Below the pieces are notes generated by a model. That model was not told the DNA's origin. It saw only the letters and a program-made list of their open reading frames with translations, and ran no database searches. The translations under genes were made by a program, and so were the position numbers. Of a stretch of DNA of 64,000 bases, positions 29,354 to 40,015 are shown one piece after another; position 1 is the first letter of the stretch; each line of letters opens with the position of its first letter. Origin of the DNA: Algoriphagus resistens (GTDB taxonomy: Bacteria; Bacteroidota; Bacteroidia; Cytophagales; Cyclobacteriaceae); contig NZ_LMXN01000020.1 in NCBI RefSeq assembly GCF_001442615.1, forward strand, positions 1 to 64,000. The letters run 5' to 3'.

Positions 29354-31969
29354 CTACTCTGTAAAATTAACTTGAATTACTTCAGACTGATTACTTTTGG
29401 TTGTAAGTCCTGCATACGTTTTGATAAGGCTTTTATTGCGATCTGTCACTTCTATCCTATGCTTATCTGCAGAAAACACTTTTGGCTGAAAGCTTTTCGT
29501 ATTTACGGGCAACCCATATTCAAGCTCTCCTGTGGACTCATTAAAAACTGAAACAACCGGATTTTCAACACCTTCTAAATTCAAGGTGGGTAAGTAACCG
29601 ATGGCTTTTCTGGCATAATTATCCTTTTGGGCAACAGTAAGTGGCCACCCGTCGTATTGCCCGTTAGGATTGGAAGTGGGATCGACATTTCTTGGCCAGC
29701 ATTCGATTTTCATCGTGCGCTCATTCTTGTCGAAAGTAATCATGCCATATCCTGTACCCCTATCATAAATTCTTGCGGGTTCCAACCCTGTTTTATAGGG
29801 ATTTGCTACAGCCATGATGGTCATTTTATTTCCGAATCCGTCCTCAAAGTCTCCCGTATTTTTTGCCCCTGCCTGATAAGGTTTATGCCCTTCCTGTATT
29901 TGAGGCCACCAGCGTCTTGGCCATAAATTATTTAGGGCAGGCCCGGCAAAAGCAAATCCTGAATCACCGAACTCCTCCACCCCATAATGCACAGTACTTG
30001 CCAAATGCTGATCTCCGGCGATATGCAGGGCGAAAGCTTTGCGGATAAGTCTCACGGCCTTATCTCTCCCTATTTGCGGCCAGCCATTCGAATCCATGTC
30101 TGTAGTAGGCGCATCACCAGCTACATATTCCCCCTTCTCAGGGGTGGGCAAACTTGGCACCATACTATCGATAATACTTCCTTCCGGCAAAGTGGCAACG
30201 GTACAGAAATTCGTCTGGGACAACACAGCTTTCATCTGCACACCAGCCCCCCATTTCTCTGTCCAGGTTTCGAGAAAATCCAGCTGTCTTTTCCCCAGAA
30301 GTTCTGCATCAATATCATAATATCTTTTAATGTCAAAATCAGGATTTTGGATAAAACCATTCATAACTTTTGCCTCCTCAGGCAGAACATTTTTTGGAGC
30401 AGACTTAAATTTTCTGTCCTCCAAAATAGCAAAACTCACTCCTCCGTATTCCCAGTCCGTATAATAAACATTTATCCCTTGCTCCACAGGAGTCGGGTCA
30501 AACGCATCAGGCAAGTGGCTGGTCTGGCACTCCTGAATCATATTCACCCACTCGGGAGGCATTTTGTAGCCTCCTTGATCCTGAGCCACATAGCCCCACC
30601 CATCATCAGATGGCGCATGCTTACCTCCTTCGCCCCATACATTGCCATGGTATACATCATGGTCATCCGGGATAATTGCCGCAGGGATAGTCCTGAAAAT
30701 ATCCCGGTATGACCAGCCAAACATATACCATTTGTGCAGATAGTCCAGGTAAGATTTCTCCAGTGGGCTGGTTTGGATCCCAAATCCCCCAGTCCCTTCA
30801 TAAAACTGGTCTCCGAGGAATAAAGCCATATCAGGCCGGTGCTTTTTCACATGAACCACCACTTCCTGATCAGGAAACCCATGATCGGCATTACAGCTAA
30901 AAACAGCCACTTTCAAATCTTCATAAGATTTAGGCTGGCTGGCTATCTCCCCATAATAACTAAATTCCTGGGTTTTATCCAAAAGGGGCACCCTCATCCA
31001 AACTCGATATGGAATCATTTCATCATGCTCCCAGCCATCTATTCTAAACTTTGCAATTCTTCCATTGGGGTCTAGCGAAGCGGTCTGCACCATCTCCCAA
31101 TCGTTTTCCTTTTTAACCTGTAGTTCAATTTTAAGGCTTCGAATCGACTCAAGCGGGGCAAGTTGTGCCGTTAACTTAAGTGTGTTTTTATGAAGGGTAT
31201 ATTGGGCAAAGAAAATCGGTCCAAAGACCTGATCGGCAGATTCTACAATTTTATCCCCTTGAAAAACCCAATCAGAGAAAGCTGCTAAAGCAGTTGAAGT
31301 CTCTTCCTTCTTCGGGCAATTTGCAATCAATGCCAAATTACCTTGTAAATCCAAAGCAGCAATGTCATCAGTTGATAACACAAGTGTATTCTTTTTATTT
31401 TTTCCTGCAGAAGCTGAAAGTGCCAGCCTATGTTTTCCTTTATCGGATATACTGGTTAAACTCAAAGAAACCGGTTGGGATAAATCCAATTTCTCCTCGC
31501 TCAGCTTATCTCCGATCATCAATTGACCGGTACCGGTGATTCCCACATCCAGCCCCTTACCGAACACAGCGGCAGAACGGTAGTCATCGAAAATTCCTTT
31601 TGAGCCAAGTCTAAATCCGACATAAGCCGCCGCATTGCCCTCTAATTCCGAATTCTTCCACTCAACAACCACAGTTTGTTGAAAATCTTTATTTCCGGTT
31701 CCCAGCTGGTGCGTAAGTATATGTAACGCCCTGTTTGGTGCAGAAATGTTACAGAGAGCCTTACCTTCGACGATCTCCCAATCCTGTAACCTATTGCCCC
31801 AAAATTCCGGGCCGATCCATTTCATATCAGGCCAGTTCTCCCAGTTACTTTTGAAGCCTCCAGCGGTATTGGTGAGTATTTTTTTGATACTGGTAAAGCC
31901 TTGTGAAAAGAAAAAAGGAGTTGAAAAGGTAGTCAAGGCCACTGCCTTGACTGCAGATCTGCGTTTCAT
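29354..31969 (-). CDS. PhoD-like metallophosphatase, Tat-type signal
   Basis: 871 residues. The N-terminus MKRRSAVKAVALTTFSTPFF resembles a twin-arginine signal. A beta-sandwich-like region (about 40-250) and a Fn3-like linker (about 260-345) precede the phosphatase. Metal motifs are SCNADHG (near 355), LFLGDQFYE (near 388), PDDHDVYHGN (near 435) and IAGDQHLAS (near 653). This is the alkaline phosphatase D/PhoD fold, which cleaves phosphodiesters or monoesters outside the cytoplasm. The extra N-terminal sandwich makes it longer than ordinary PhoD. It sits between sulfatase genes, which suggests scavenging of sulfate and phosphate from the same external material; this is inferred. Confidence 0.85.
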   Translation of the reverse strand: MKRRSAVKAVALTTFSTPFFFSQGFTSIKKILTNTAGGFKSNWENWPDMKWIGPEFWGNRLQDWEIVEGKALCNISAPNRALHILTHQLGTGNKDFQQTVVVEWKNSELEGNAAAYVGFRLGSKGIFDDYRSAAVFGKGLDVGITGTGQLMIGDKLSEEKLDLSQPVSLSLTSISDKGKHRLALSASAGKNKKNTLVLSTDDIAALDLQGNLALIANCPKKEETSTALAAFSDWVFQGDKIVESADQVFGPIFFAQYTLHKNTLKLTAQLAPLESIRSLKIELQVKKENDWEMVQTASLDPNGRIAKFRIDGWEHDEMIPYRVWMRVPLLDKTQEFSYYGEIASQPKSYEDLKVAVFSCNADHGFPDQEVVVHVKKHRPDMALFLGDQFYEGTGGFGIQTSPLEKSYLDYLHKWYMFGWSYRDIFRTIPAAIIPDDHDVYHGNVWGEGGKHAPSDDGWGYVAQDQGGYKMPPEWVNMIQECQTSHLPDAFDPTPVEQGINVYYTDWEYGGVSFAILEDRKFKSAPKNVLPEEAKVMNGFIQNPDFDIKRYYDIDAELLGKRQLDFLETWTEKWGAGVQMKAVLSQTNFCTVATLPEGSIIDSMVPSLPTPEKGEYVAGDAPTTDMDSNGWPQIGRDKAVRLIRKAFALHIAGDQHLASTVHYGVEEFGDSGFAFAGPALNNLWPRRWWPQIQEGHKPYQAGAKNTGDFEDGFGNKMTIMAVANPYKTGLEPARIYDRGTGYGMITFDKNERTMKIECWPRNVDPTSNPNGQYDGWPLTVAQKDNYARKAIGYLPTLNLEGVENPVVSVFNESTGELEYGLPVNTKSFQPKVFSADKHRIEVTDRNKSLIKTYAGLTTKSNQSEVIQVNFTE

Positions 31970-32145
31970 CGGTTATTAGTTTAAATGACGATGGCTGACA
32001 TTTGCAATTTACATTCATCAAATGCCAGCCGATCTCAAATTAGGCCTATTGTTCTAATCCATAATTAACCAAATTTTCTCATTTTACCCTCACAAAAACA
32101 TTTTTGAGCAATCTTTTTCAAGATCTAATAGTTAAGATTCAATAT

Positions 32146-33564
32146 TTACTTTATGATAACCTTCTCCAATTGAGTTTCACCAAAAACCATTTTCTCCTGA
32201 TGTTTCTTTGCCAATACTTCAATTTCTTGAATTACTTCAGGGTGCTTGTCTGCAAGGTTAAATCGCTCTGAAGGATCCTGCACCAGATTATAGAGCGTAA
32301 CCATTTCTAATTTCTCAAGTTTCTCAGGGTATCCTGCTGGATTATTGCTGTAGTAATAAAGTTTGAAATCCCCTTTTCGCACTGCAAACAAATGATCCCC
32401 ATGATAATAGAACATCTCTTCTCTCGGAGATTGATTTTCTCCTTTTAAAACAGGACTCAGATCAAACCCGTCATAAAGTCTATCCTGTGGAATCTTTGCT
32501 CCAGCTAAACTGACAATAGTGGGCAATATATCCAACGTACTTCCCATCTTGGATACCACACCAGGCTTCACATTACCCGGACCCCATATCACAGCAGGTA
32601 CACGTACACCGCCTTCATAACTGGTCCCTTTTCCTCCAAACAGCAATCCTGAACTTCCCCCTTGTCCATCAAATACTAACCATGGTCCATTGTCGGAAGT
32701 GAATATCACATACGTGTTTTCTGCCAATCCATTTTCCTTAAGCGTAGTTAAGATCTCGCCCACACTCCAATCTATCTCTTCAATCACATCTCCATATAGG
32801 CCACGCTCACTTGTACCTCGGAAATCATCGGAAGTAAATAAGGGAACATGGGGAAGTGAATGAGCCAAATACATGAAAAATGGCTGGTTCTTATTTTCCT
32901 TAATGTATTTTACCGCTTCTTCAGTATACCGCTTGGTAATGGTGTTTTGATCCGCTGGACGCTCAATTATTTCTGTATCCCGCATGAGCGGCACATTGAA
33001 ATTTTGGTACTTTGGATCTATGAATACCTCTTTATAATCGATATCATTTACCCTATCCATATCATTGCTATAAGGAATTCCGTAGTAGGTATCGAACCCA
33101 TGACTGGTTGGGAGGTACTGAGGTAGATGCCCTAAATGCCATTTTCCAATTGCAGCGGTAGCATAACCCACTTCTTTGAGCAACTTAGCAATGGTATTTT
33201 CATATGCTGGAAGTCCTCCATCTGAATCGGGAAACAAAACACGTCTCTTATTGCTATACATCCCCGTTCGGACAGGTAATCTTCCTGTCAAAAGTCCCGA
33301 GCGGCTTGGAGTACATACATTGGCTGCAACATAGAAGCTGGTCCATTTTTGACCTTCGACAGCCATTTGATCAATATTTGGAGTTTTAATAGTAGGATGT
33401 CCAAAGGTTCCTAGATCCCCATATCCTTGATCGTCTGTAAAAATGACGATAAAATTGGGTTTTGAATCCTGCCCCAAGGCGTGATTGCCCAGGCATAATC
33501 CAGTCAAAAGACTAACGACTAGCAGTGCTTTATGGAAATTTATATGCTTCTCGATTATATTCAT
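32146..33564 (-). CDS. S1-family sulfatase (CTPSR), secreted
   Basis: I place the start at the ATG at 33564, in front of a signal peptide (KALLVVSLLTGLCLGNHALGQ); an ATG at 33594 is also in frame. 472 residues. Metal pair D44/D45 in FTDDQGYGD, signature CTPSR at 84-88 (formylglycine Cys84), GKWHLG near 140-145 and a SDNGPW site near 268. It lies immediately downstream of the sulfatase at 33596, within the SusC/SusD operon. It differs from the 27766 sulfatase through its secretory rather than lipoprotein signal. Substrate unknown. Confidence 0.93.
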   Translation of the reverse strand: MNIIEKHINFHKALLVVSLLTGLCLGNHALGQDSKPNFIVIFTDDQGYGDLGTFGHPTIKTPNIDQMAVEGQKWTSFYVAANVCTPSRSGLLTGRLPVRTGMYSNKRRVLFPDSDGGLPAYENTIAKLLKEVGYATAAIGKWHLGHLPQYLPTSHGFDTYYGIPYSNDMDRVNDIDYKEVFIDPKYQNFNVPLMRDTEIIERPADQNTITKRYTEEAVKYIKENKNQPFFMYLAHSLPHVPLFTSDDFRGTSERGLYGDVIEEIDWSVGEILTTLKENGLAENTYVIFTSDNGPWLVFDGQGGSSGLLFGGKGTSYEGGVRVPAVIWGPGNVKPGVVSKMGSTLDILPTIVSLAGAKIPQDRLYDGFDLSPVLKGENQSPREEMFYYHGDHLFAVRKGDFKLYYYSNNPAGYPEKLEKLEMVTLYNLVQDPSERFNLADKHPEVIQEIEVLAKKHQEKMVFGETQLEKVIIK

Positions 33565-33595
33565 TTTAGTAATAATTAAAAGTGGATGTAACATT

Positions 33596-34960
33596 TTATA
33601 AGGTTGGTTTCTGCCAAGGTACCCGACCTCCTTCTTGGATGTGGCGCATAAGTACCTTGTTCAATTTTTCATAAACCTCCGGATTCTCTTCAATTACATT
33701 TTTTGATTCCTGTGGATCAATTTCAAGATTATATAATTCCATCGGTTGGGTTGGAGAGTTTTGTAGTAGTTTCCAGTTGCCCAGTCTAAGCGCGTGATAG
33801 GCTTTCCCACCATACTTTAGCCCTCCTTCTCTTCTTACAAAATACAACTCCCGCTCTTCACTCAGATTTTTTGAACCTAAAAGCGTCCTTAAGAAGCTTC
33901 GCCCCTCAATTTTAGATGAAATAGGAGTTGCTGTCAGTTCCATCAAGGTCGGAAAAATATCCATTGTCAAATTAATCTCGGAAGTTGAAGAACCTGCGGT
34001 AATTTGACCTGGCCAGGTTACAAAAGTTGGTACTCGTAGACCACCTTCGTACATGCTCTGCTTCCCATCTCGCAAATCACCGTTATTGGCCATATCCGGC
34101 AGATGCCCCCCATTGTCACTACTGAAAATGATCAATGTGTTTTCATATTGGCCACTTTCCTTCAAAGCTTGGATTACGCTCCCTATCCCATCATCCATAT
34201 GCTCAATTAAGGCAATCAAGTCCGCTCTTTTTGCAGGAAGTGATGGATCTCGGTTTTGCACTTTTTCTTTCCACTCTGTCGGGGGTTGTACTGGAAAATG
34301 GGGTGCATTGTATGCTAAATAAAGAAAGAATGGTGCTGCTACATTCACTTGAGAATGAATGTAATCTCGAGCCCATTTCGAAAATAAATCTGTAGCATGT
34401 CCCACTGGATCTATTTCATTTTCATTAAGCCGCATATAATTTTTTCCAAATCTCGTATGTGCCTCATAATCCTCCATCATATCTTCCAACCAGCCGTGAA
34501 ATAGATCAAATCCTTTTTCATTTGGAAGATTTGGACTTTCTAGGCCAAGGTTCCACTTTCCAATATGAGCAGTGTTATAACCTGATTCTTTGAGTTTCTG
34601 CGGAAGTGTGATCGCTTTAGGATCGAGAAAACCCCAATTATCCTCCGGATGAGATCTGATTAACCCCGGAACACCTACAAAATCAGGATATCTTCCCGTC
34701 ATCAAGGAAGCACGTGTAGGTGCACAAACAGGGGAATTGGAATAGAAATTATCGAACCGCATTCCTGCTTTACATAATTCATCGATATGCGGAGTTCGAA
34801 TGTCCTTGGTACCATAATATGATACATCATGATAACCTTGATCGTCCGTCAGGATAATCAGGATATTTGGCTTTGCATCCGGTAGTTGCTGACACAAGGC
34901 ATTGCTTTGATAAAGCATCAATAACGGTATAAGCCAACCTTTAACTAAGCTATTGTACAT
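33596..34960 (-). CDS. S1-family sulfatase (CAPTR), secreted
   Basis: ATGs at 34981 (overlapping the SusD stop) and 34960 are possible. The latter begins the signal peptide MYNSLVKGWLIPLLMLYQSNA and I use it (454 residues). Metal pair D39/D40 in LTDDQGYHD, signature CAPTR at 79-83, still within the CxPxR rule for formylglycine, GKWNLG near 139-144, and SDNGGH near 262. The CAPTR variant and the NLG of the substrate loop set it apart from the two CTPSR enzymes, so it probably acts on a different sulfate position. It is translationally close to SusD. Confidence 0.92.
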   Translation of the reverse strand: MYNSLVKGWLIPLLMLYQSNALCQQLPDAKPNILIILTDDQGYHDVSYYGTKDIRTPHIDELCKAGMRFDNFYSNSPVCAPTRASLMTGRYPDFVGVPGLIRSHPEDNWGFLDPKAITLPQKLKESGYNTAHIGKWNLGLESPNLPNEKGFDLFHGWLEDMMEDYEAHTRFGKNYMRLNENEIDPVGHATDLFSKWARDYIHSQVNVAAPFFLYLAYNAPHFPVQPPTEWKEKVQNRDPSLPAKRADLIALIEHMDDGIGSVIQALKESGQYENTLIIFSSDNGGHLPDMANNGDLRDGKQSMYEGGLRVPTFVTWPGQITAGSSTSEINLTMDIFPTLMELTATPISSKIEGRSFLRTLLGSKNLSEERELYFVRREGGLKYGGKAYHALRLGNWKLLQNSPTQPMELYNLEIDPQESKNVIEENPEVYEKLNKVLMRHIQEGGRVPWQKPTL

Positions 34961-34974
34961 TATTTGAAGTTTAT

Positions 34975-36525
34975 CTACCATCCTGGATTCTGAACTAAAT
35001 TATCGTTCAGTGACAGCTCGCTTTCCGGTATTGGTAACAAGTCGTAATATTCCAGATAGCCATTCGGAAATTTACTTTCGATCAATCCTCCTTCGTGATT
35101 TTTCACCTCAACTGGGTAAATATCCTTACCAATATCCCAACGTCTTATATCGGACCAATACAGTCCCTCCAAAGCAAATTCGACTCTTCTTTCTTTCCTT
35201 AGTTTCTCCCTTGCAATCGCTTGAGACATGCCCATTGGTAATGTCTCTAATTTTACATCAGCTCTTTCAGTTCTGATCCTATTGATAAGCTGGATTGCCT
35301 CATCTATATTTCCATTTGTCTCAATAATGGCTTCGGCTTTGGCAAGCAAAACGTCTGCATACCTCATTACAATGTAGTTGAGATACGACTGACCAGAAGG
35401 GGGCAAATCTTTTAATTCTTGTATTCTGTATTTCCTCGTAGTGAGATGTTTAAGACGATTTCCAGGATGGTTGAAGGCACCACCGGGATAGATGTAGTTG
35501 GGAAACTGGTGATCCAGGATAAATGATCCAGGAATAACAATGGTGAACTCCATTCTCGGATCTCTTCCTTCGTACGGATTTTGAGGGTCAACTTCTGAGC
35601 CGTCTATTTTCTCGTATGCATTGACTAAATTATCGGTGGGAACGTATCTTGTACCCCTTGTGAAACTGCCGGTGCCTGTGCCGCAATATTGATCGATAAA
35701 AGAACCTTGGGCGTTTTCACCGGCAATGTATTGCACATCAAACATTACTTCTCTATTATTCTCATTTTCAGGCCGAAACAAACCTTCATAGCTATGGTAT
35801 AACCCATATTTCCCCAGAGCCTCAATTTCATTGATCACACTTAATACTTTCTCATATTTGCCCTGATACAGGTATGCTCTCATCTTCAACCCGAGTGCGG
35901 CCCCTTTGTCTGCTCTACCCACCTCTACTGCTTCAGCATTAAGATTTGCGATAGCAATATCATAATCAGAAATCACCTGACTCCAAGTTTCTTCCAGACT
36001 AGCTCTGGATATATTCCTGGCTTCATCTGCTGAGATTGCTCCACTGATCAATGGCACCCCACCATAGGCATCAGCTAAAAGTGAATAAGCCAAACCTCTT
36101 AAAAAATGTGCTTCCCCGATATAGATGGTTTTAACATCTGAATCCAGTTCAACAAGGTCAAGAATACTTAAGAGATAATTTGCCCGATATATAATACCAT
36201 AGCACCTTGTCCATCTGAAAGTAACTATATCTGCGTCACTTGATGATAACTGTCCATTTCCTGCTTTGGCTATTGGCGTATTGCCCCAATTGTAAGCATT
36301 TGGAGTAGCTCCATCTAATATCCCGAACCCAAACAGGCCTTCATTATAAACTGAACTTTCTCTTAACAAGGCATATACTCCATTGACCGCAAGCTTAATA
36401 TCAGCTTCATTTTCCGGGAAATTTGCTGAAGTAATTTTATCTTCTGGCAACACATTCAATAGCTCATCTCCACATCCAGAGAAAAGTAATGATATGATTA
36501 ATATAATTATATATTTGATTTTCAT
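34975..36525 (-). CDS. SusD/RagB-family outer membrane lipoprotein
   Basis: The frame is open upstream into the SusC gene, but the ATG at 36525 starts a lipoprotein signal (MKIKYIIILIISLLFSGC, Cys18) and leaves a 4-bp gap to SusC. 516 residues. The helical TPR-like SusD fold shows in GEAHFLRGLAYSLLADAYGGVPL (split by family-typical turns) and the C-terminal SusD domain in RRVEFALEGLYWSDIRRW and YLLPIPESEL-like sequence near the end. SusD caps the SusC barrel and delivers bound glycan or peptide. It is co-transcribed with SusC and two sulfatases. Confidence 0.94.
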   Translation of the reverse strand: MKIKYIIILIISLLFSGCGDELLNVLPEDKITSANFPENEADIKLAVNGVYALLRESSVYNEGLFGFGILDGATPNAYNWGNTPIAKAGNGQLSSSDADIVTFRWTRCYGIIYRANYLLSILDLVELDSDVKTIYIGEAHFLRGLAYSLLADAYGGVPLISGAISADEARNISRASLEETWSQVISDYDIAIANLNAEAVEVGRADKGAALGLKMRAYLYQGKYEKVLSVINEIEALGKYGLYHSYEGLFRPENENNREVMFDVQYIAGENAQGSFIDQYCGTGTGSFTRGTRYVPTDNLVNAYEKIDGSEVDPQNPYEGRDPRMEFTIVIPGSFILDHQFPNYIYPGGAFNHPGNRLKHLTTRKYRIQELKDLPPSGQSYLNYIVMRYADVLLAKAEAIIETNGNIDEAIQLINRIRTERADVKLETLPMGMSQAIAREKLRKERRVEFALEGLYWSDIRRWDIGKDIYPVEVKNHEGGLIESKFPNGYLEYYDLLPIPESELSLNDNLVQNPGW

Positions 36526-36529
36526 AAGT

Positions 36530-39500
36530 TTAGAAATTAAGGTTAACACCAAGTGAAACAATTCTCGGAACCGGATAGTAATTGTATCCAGAATCGAAGG
36601 TGTTCCTTTCGGGATCAAAGCCTTCATAATCATCAGTGACTAACGTAAAGACGTTTTGCGCATTGATATAAACATAGGCTTTCTGTAACCCTACTCTGGA
36701 TATTAAATTATCGTCCAACGCATAGCCCAACTGGATGTTTTTTAGCTTGATATAGTTAAGCTTCTGAACCCAATACGAGGATTCAGATTGATCCCACGAG
36801 TTATCAAACCGTGCACTTGGCACTGTGGTATTCGTATTATCTGGCGTCCAAGCGTCTAACCAGGTTGTAGAAATCACCCGGTTTTCAAAAGTTAGATTTG
36901 TGAAGTTATTCTGCGTATATACACTTACTCCCAATACTCCTTGAAACAATAAATTCAAATCGAAGCCTTTGTACTTAAAGCTTGGAGACATGCCAAATGT
37001 TACTTTTGGTATAGTGTTTCCAAGACTCTTCTTATCCTCAAAAGTAAGTCTACCGTCCCCATTAATATCTTCAAATTTCAGGTTTCCAGCTTTTGGCTTA
37101 AACCCATTCGCATACATATGCTCTAAAGCTTCATCATCCGATTTATAGATCCCTACTGCATTAAACCCATATAACGTTCTAAAAGCATATCCTTCCCGGA
37201 TCAGGTACAATTGGTCGGGTGATTTACCGGCTGCAAATTTGGTGACCTCATTCTTTATATAAGTGAAATTTAACCCCATGTTAAAGGCCAGCTGATCTCT
37301 CCTGAACTTGAAATTATTATAGTTGAAAATAAACTCAAATCCATCGTTTGACATCTCACCCAAATTTTCAAAAGGTGGATTAAGGCCTCCTAAAAGGCTG
37401 GGAACTGGGAGTTGAACAATAATATTTTCGGTTTTCTTTTTGAAGTAATCAGCCTCAATTGTGATCTGATCATCCATGAACCCCAGTTCAAGCCCAATGT
37501 CTAACGTAGCGGTGGTTTCCCAGGTAATATCTTCATCAACCAATGCAGTAACCCCTGCACCTGCGGCAAATGCTCCCCCATAATTATAACTTAACCCATT
37601 GTTCTGATCAATTACAGTTAAATATGGCCAGAAGCTTGAGATGTTTTGATTGCCTAGTTTACCCCATGATGCCCGTAACTTCAGGTTCGAAAACACCTTT
37701 TGATTCTCCATGAAAGATTCATCTATGATTCTCCACCCAGCAGAAAAACCTGGAAATACTCCCCATCGGTTTCCTGACTTAAACCGGGAGGAGCCATCAG
37801 CGCGAACATTTGCCTCAAATAGATACTTATCGCTTAAAGAATAATTGATTCGTCCAAAATATGAAAGCATCTTAAAGCTGTTCAAATTACCATTTGACTG
37901 AATACCAGAGGTTCCCGCATCTACTTGGGTCAGCCCTTCTTTAGGAGGTTGGGATCTTCGGGCAAATACATTGCGGATTTTATTTGATTCCAACTGCATC
38001 CCTGCAATCGCAGTAAATTGATGATGCTCTCCTACTTTCTTATTGAAATTAAGCGTAGAGAATAAATTATTGTGTATACCTATTAGACTAGTTCTGTTTA
38101 TTTCAAGTCCTTCCCTATTAAAGTTTTTTGTAATTGTTTCAATACCAGTATCTGTGTATCCAAATACACTGGTGTTGTATCTATCTACTAGATTAAAGTT
38201 GATATTTGAAGCAAAAGTAGTTTTCCAAGATAGGTAATCAGTGAATTTTACATCAGCAGAAGTGTTGATCGTGATAACATGATCCTCAGTAAGTGTTTTA
38301 CCGTTGGCTGCATCGATTAATGGATTCCTGTTATCATACAATAAGCTACCATTCTCTGCAATAGCCTGTACAGACCCATATCTGCCATCACTGGTATAAG
38401 GTGCTATATAAGGAGCGGCACCGCCCAACATTTCAAAAACCCGGCCCAAGGAACCGTAGGTTATATCAGCATATGGTTCTTCTGATTTTCTGGTAAGATA
38501 ATTTAATCTACCGCTGACATTTAGCCATTTATTTACTTTGGATTCCAAGTTTGCACGTAGCGCATACCTGCTTGACTTTGTGTTGGCCACCATACCGTTT
38601 TGATCCAAATAATTTAAGGAGAGATATGAAGACACGTTTTTTGATCCTCCTGTTATTGAAAGATTATGCTGCTGGATTGGAGCTGTCTGAAAAAGCTCGC
38701 TAAACCAATCAGTACTTGGATATCTATATTTATCTGTTCCATCTCTAAACGCATTGATCAATGCATTTGAAAAAAGCGGGCTTGACCCATCATTAATAAG
38801 GGCTTTATTACTCAAATCCATGTGGACCGCGCTATTATCAATTAATTCATACCTTCTACCCAAAGACTGGATGCCATAATAAGAGTTTAAAGAAACCTGC
38901 ATTTTCTCTTCATTATTACCCATCTTCGTAGTCACAAGCACTACTCCGTTTGCCGCCTTAGATCCATAAATCGCAGCACTTGCAGCATCTTTTAAAACTG
39001 ACATGCTTTCTATATCGGCAGGATTTATTTGATCAAAACTCCCTTCTACTCCATCTATTATAATCAGCGGATTGGAGTTGTTTAGAGTTCCCCAGCCCCG
39101 TACCCGGATTTGTGCACCATCATCACCAGGCTTACCGGAGTTCTGACTCACCCATACGCCCGAAGCAGTTCCTCCCAGTGCCTGTGAGGCGTTTGTAATT
39201 GGTCTATTATTTAGTTCATCATCATATTTGACTGTAGAGATTGCTCCAGTGGTATTTACCTTTTTCTGCTCCCCGTACCCCACTACCACTACTTCATCAA
39301 GAGCCTGCTCATCTTCCAGCATTGTCACGTTGATTTCCGCTTGATTACCCACTGTTATTTTTTGTTGGGTAAAGCCTATAAATGAAAAAACCAATACGCT
39401 TCCTTGTTCAGCAGCAATGGAAAAATTTCCATCTATATCCGATACAGTACCTTTAGTAGTTCCTTCTACAAGGATAGTTACCCCAGGAATCCCTAGTCCT

Positions 39501-39937
39501 GTTTCATCGACTACTTTGCCTATCACTTCAATACCAGCTGTTTCTTCTATTATCACGCTTTCAAGAGTTTCGAACTGACGAGCCTTGACATGGATATTGT
39601 CATTGATTTGTATGAATTTTAAGCCAGTATCTATGCTCAAATCCATCAAAAGAGCATAGACAGTCTTATTTTTCACATCCACATCTACCTTCTGGTTAAT
39701 ATCTACGTTACCAGTATTATAGGTAAAAGCTAAGCCTGTTTGTTGCTCGATATTTTTGAACACTTTCTCAAGAGGAGTGTTTTTTACGCTTATCCCTACC
39801 TTAATCTTTTCTATGTTTTTTCGCTGTGCATTGCTGGTATTTGCCAACAAAACAGAGCAAAATAATAGCTGAAGAGTGAACCCGTAAAGCAATCTTTTAG
39901 ATAACATGATGAGTTGTCCCCGTATATTTTTTTTCAT
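36530..39937 (-). CDS. SusC/RagA-family TonB-dependent receptor with STN signalling domain
   Basis: 1135 residues with a signal peptide ending near NTSNAQ. In order: an STN/secretin-like domain (about 48-118, PLEKVFKNIEQQTGLAF), a carboxypeptidase-regulatory domain (about 137-210, GIPGVTILVEGTTKGTVSD), a TonB-box-like DEVVVVGYG (214-222), a plug (about 225-335, IRVRGWGTLNNSNPLIIIDG) and a 22-strand-type barrel ending in NLNF. An STN domain is typical of receptors that signal through a FecR-type anti-sigma factor, and exactly such a pair is encoded upstream. Together with SusD it imports the substrate bound by the locus. Confidence 0.95.
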   Translation of the reverse strand: MKKNIRGQLIMLSKRLLYGFTLQLLFCSVLLANTSNAQRKNIEKIKVGISVKNTPLEKVFKNIEQQTGLAFTYNTGNVDINQKVDVDVKNKTVYALLMDLSIDTGLKFIQINDNIHVKARQFETLESVIIEETAGIEVIGKVVDETGLGIPGVTILVEGTTKGTVSDIDGNFSIAAEQGSVLVFSFIGFTQQKITVGNQAEINVTMLEDEQALDEVVVVGYGEQKKVNTTGAISTVKYDDELNNRPITNASQALGGTASGVWVSQNSGKPGDDGAQIRVRGWGTLNNSNPLIIIDGVEGSFDQINPADIESMSVLKDAASAAIYGSKAANGVVLVTTKMGNNEEKMQVSLNSYYGIQSLGRRYELIDNSAVHMDLSNKALINDGSSPLFSNALINAFRDGTDKYRYPSTDWFSELFQTAPIQQHNLSITGGSKNVSSYLSLNYLDQNGMVANTKSSRYALRANLESKVNKWLNVSGRLNYLTRKSEEPYADITYGSLGRVFEMLGGAAPYIAPYTSDGRYGSVQAIAENGSLLYDNRNPLIDAANGKTLTEDHVITINTSADVKFTDYLSWKTTFASNINFNLVDRYNTSVFGYTDTGIETITKNFNREGLEINRTSLIGIHNNLFSTLNFNKKVGEHHQFTAIAGMQLESNKIRNVFARRSQPPKEGLTQVDAGTSGIQSNGNLNSFKMLSYFGRINYSLSDKYLFEANVRADGSSRFKSGNRWGVFPGFSAGWRIIDESFMENQKVFSNLKLRASWGKLGNQNISSFWPYLTVIDQNNGLSYNYGGAFAAGAGVTALVDEDITWETTATLDIGLELGFMDDQITIEADYFKKKTENIIVQLPVPSLLGGLNPPFENLGEMSNDGFEFIFNYNNFKFRRDQLAFNMGLNFTYIKNEVTKFAAGKSPDQLYLIREGYAFRTLYGFNAVGIYKSDDEALEHMYANGFKPKAGNLKFEDINGDGRLTFEDKKSLGNTIPKVTFGMSPSFKYKGFDLNLLFQGVLGVSVYTQNNFTNLTFENRVISTTWLDAWTPDNTNTTVPSARFDNSWDQSESSYWVQKLNYIKLKNIQLGYALDDNLISRVGLQKAYVYINAQNVFTLVTDDYEGFDPERNTFDSGYNYYPVPRIVSLGVNLNF

Positions 39938-40015
39938 ACTATTGTAATGGTTTAAGTGATCATTCGCTTGAATTTTTGCCTGAAATGGTTAGCGCTACTA
40001 CAGGCAATTTGAATT

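Noticed and set aside
29987-30712. Plus-strand ORF of 241 codons inside the PhoD-like gene
   Set aside because: It lies antisense to a well-conserved metallophosphatase frame, and its translation is poor in motifs and rich in Cys/His runs typical of antisense reading.
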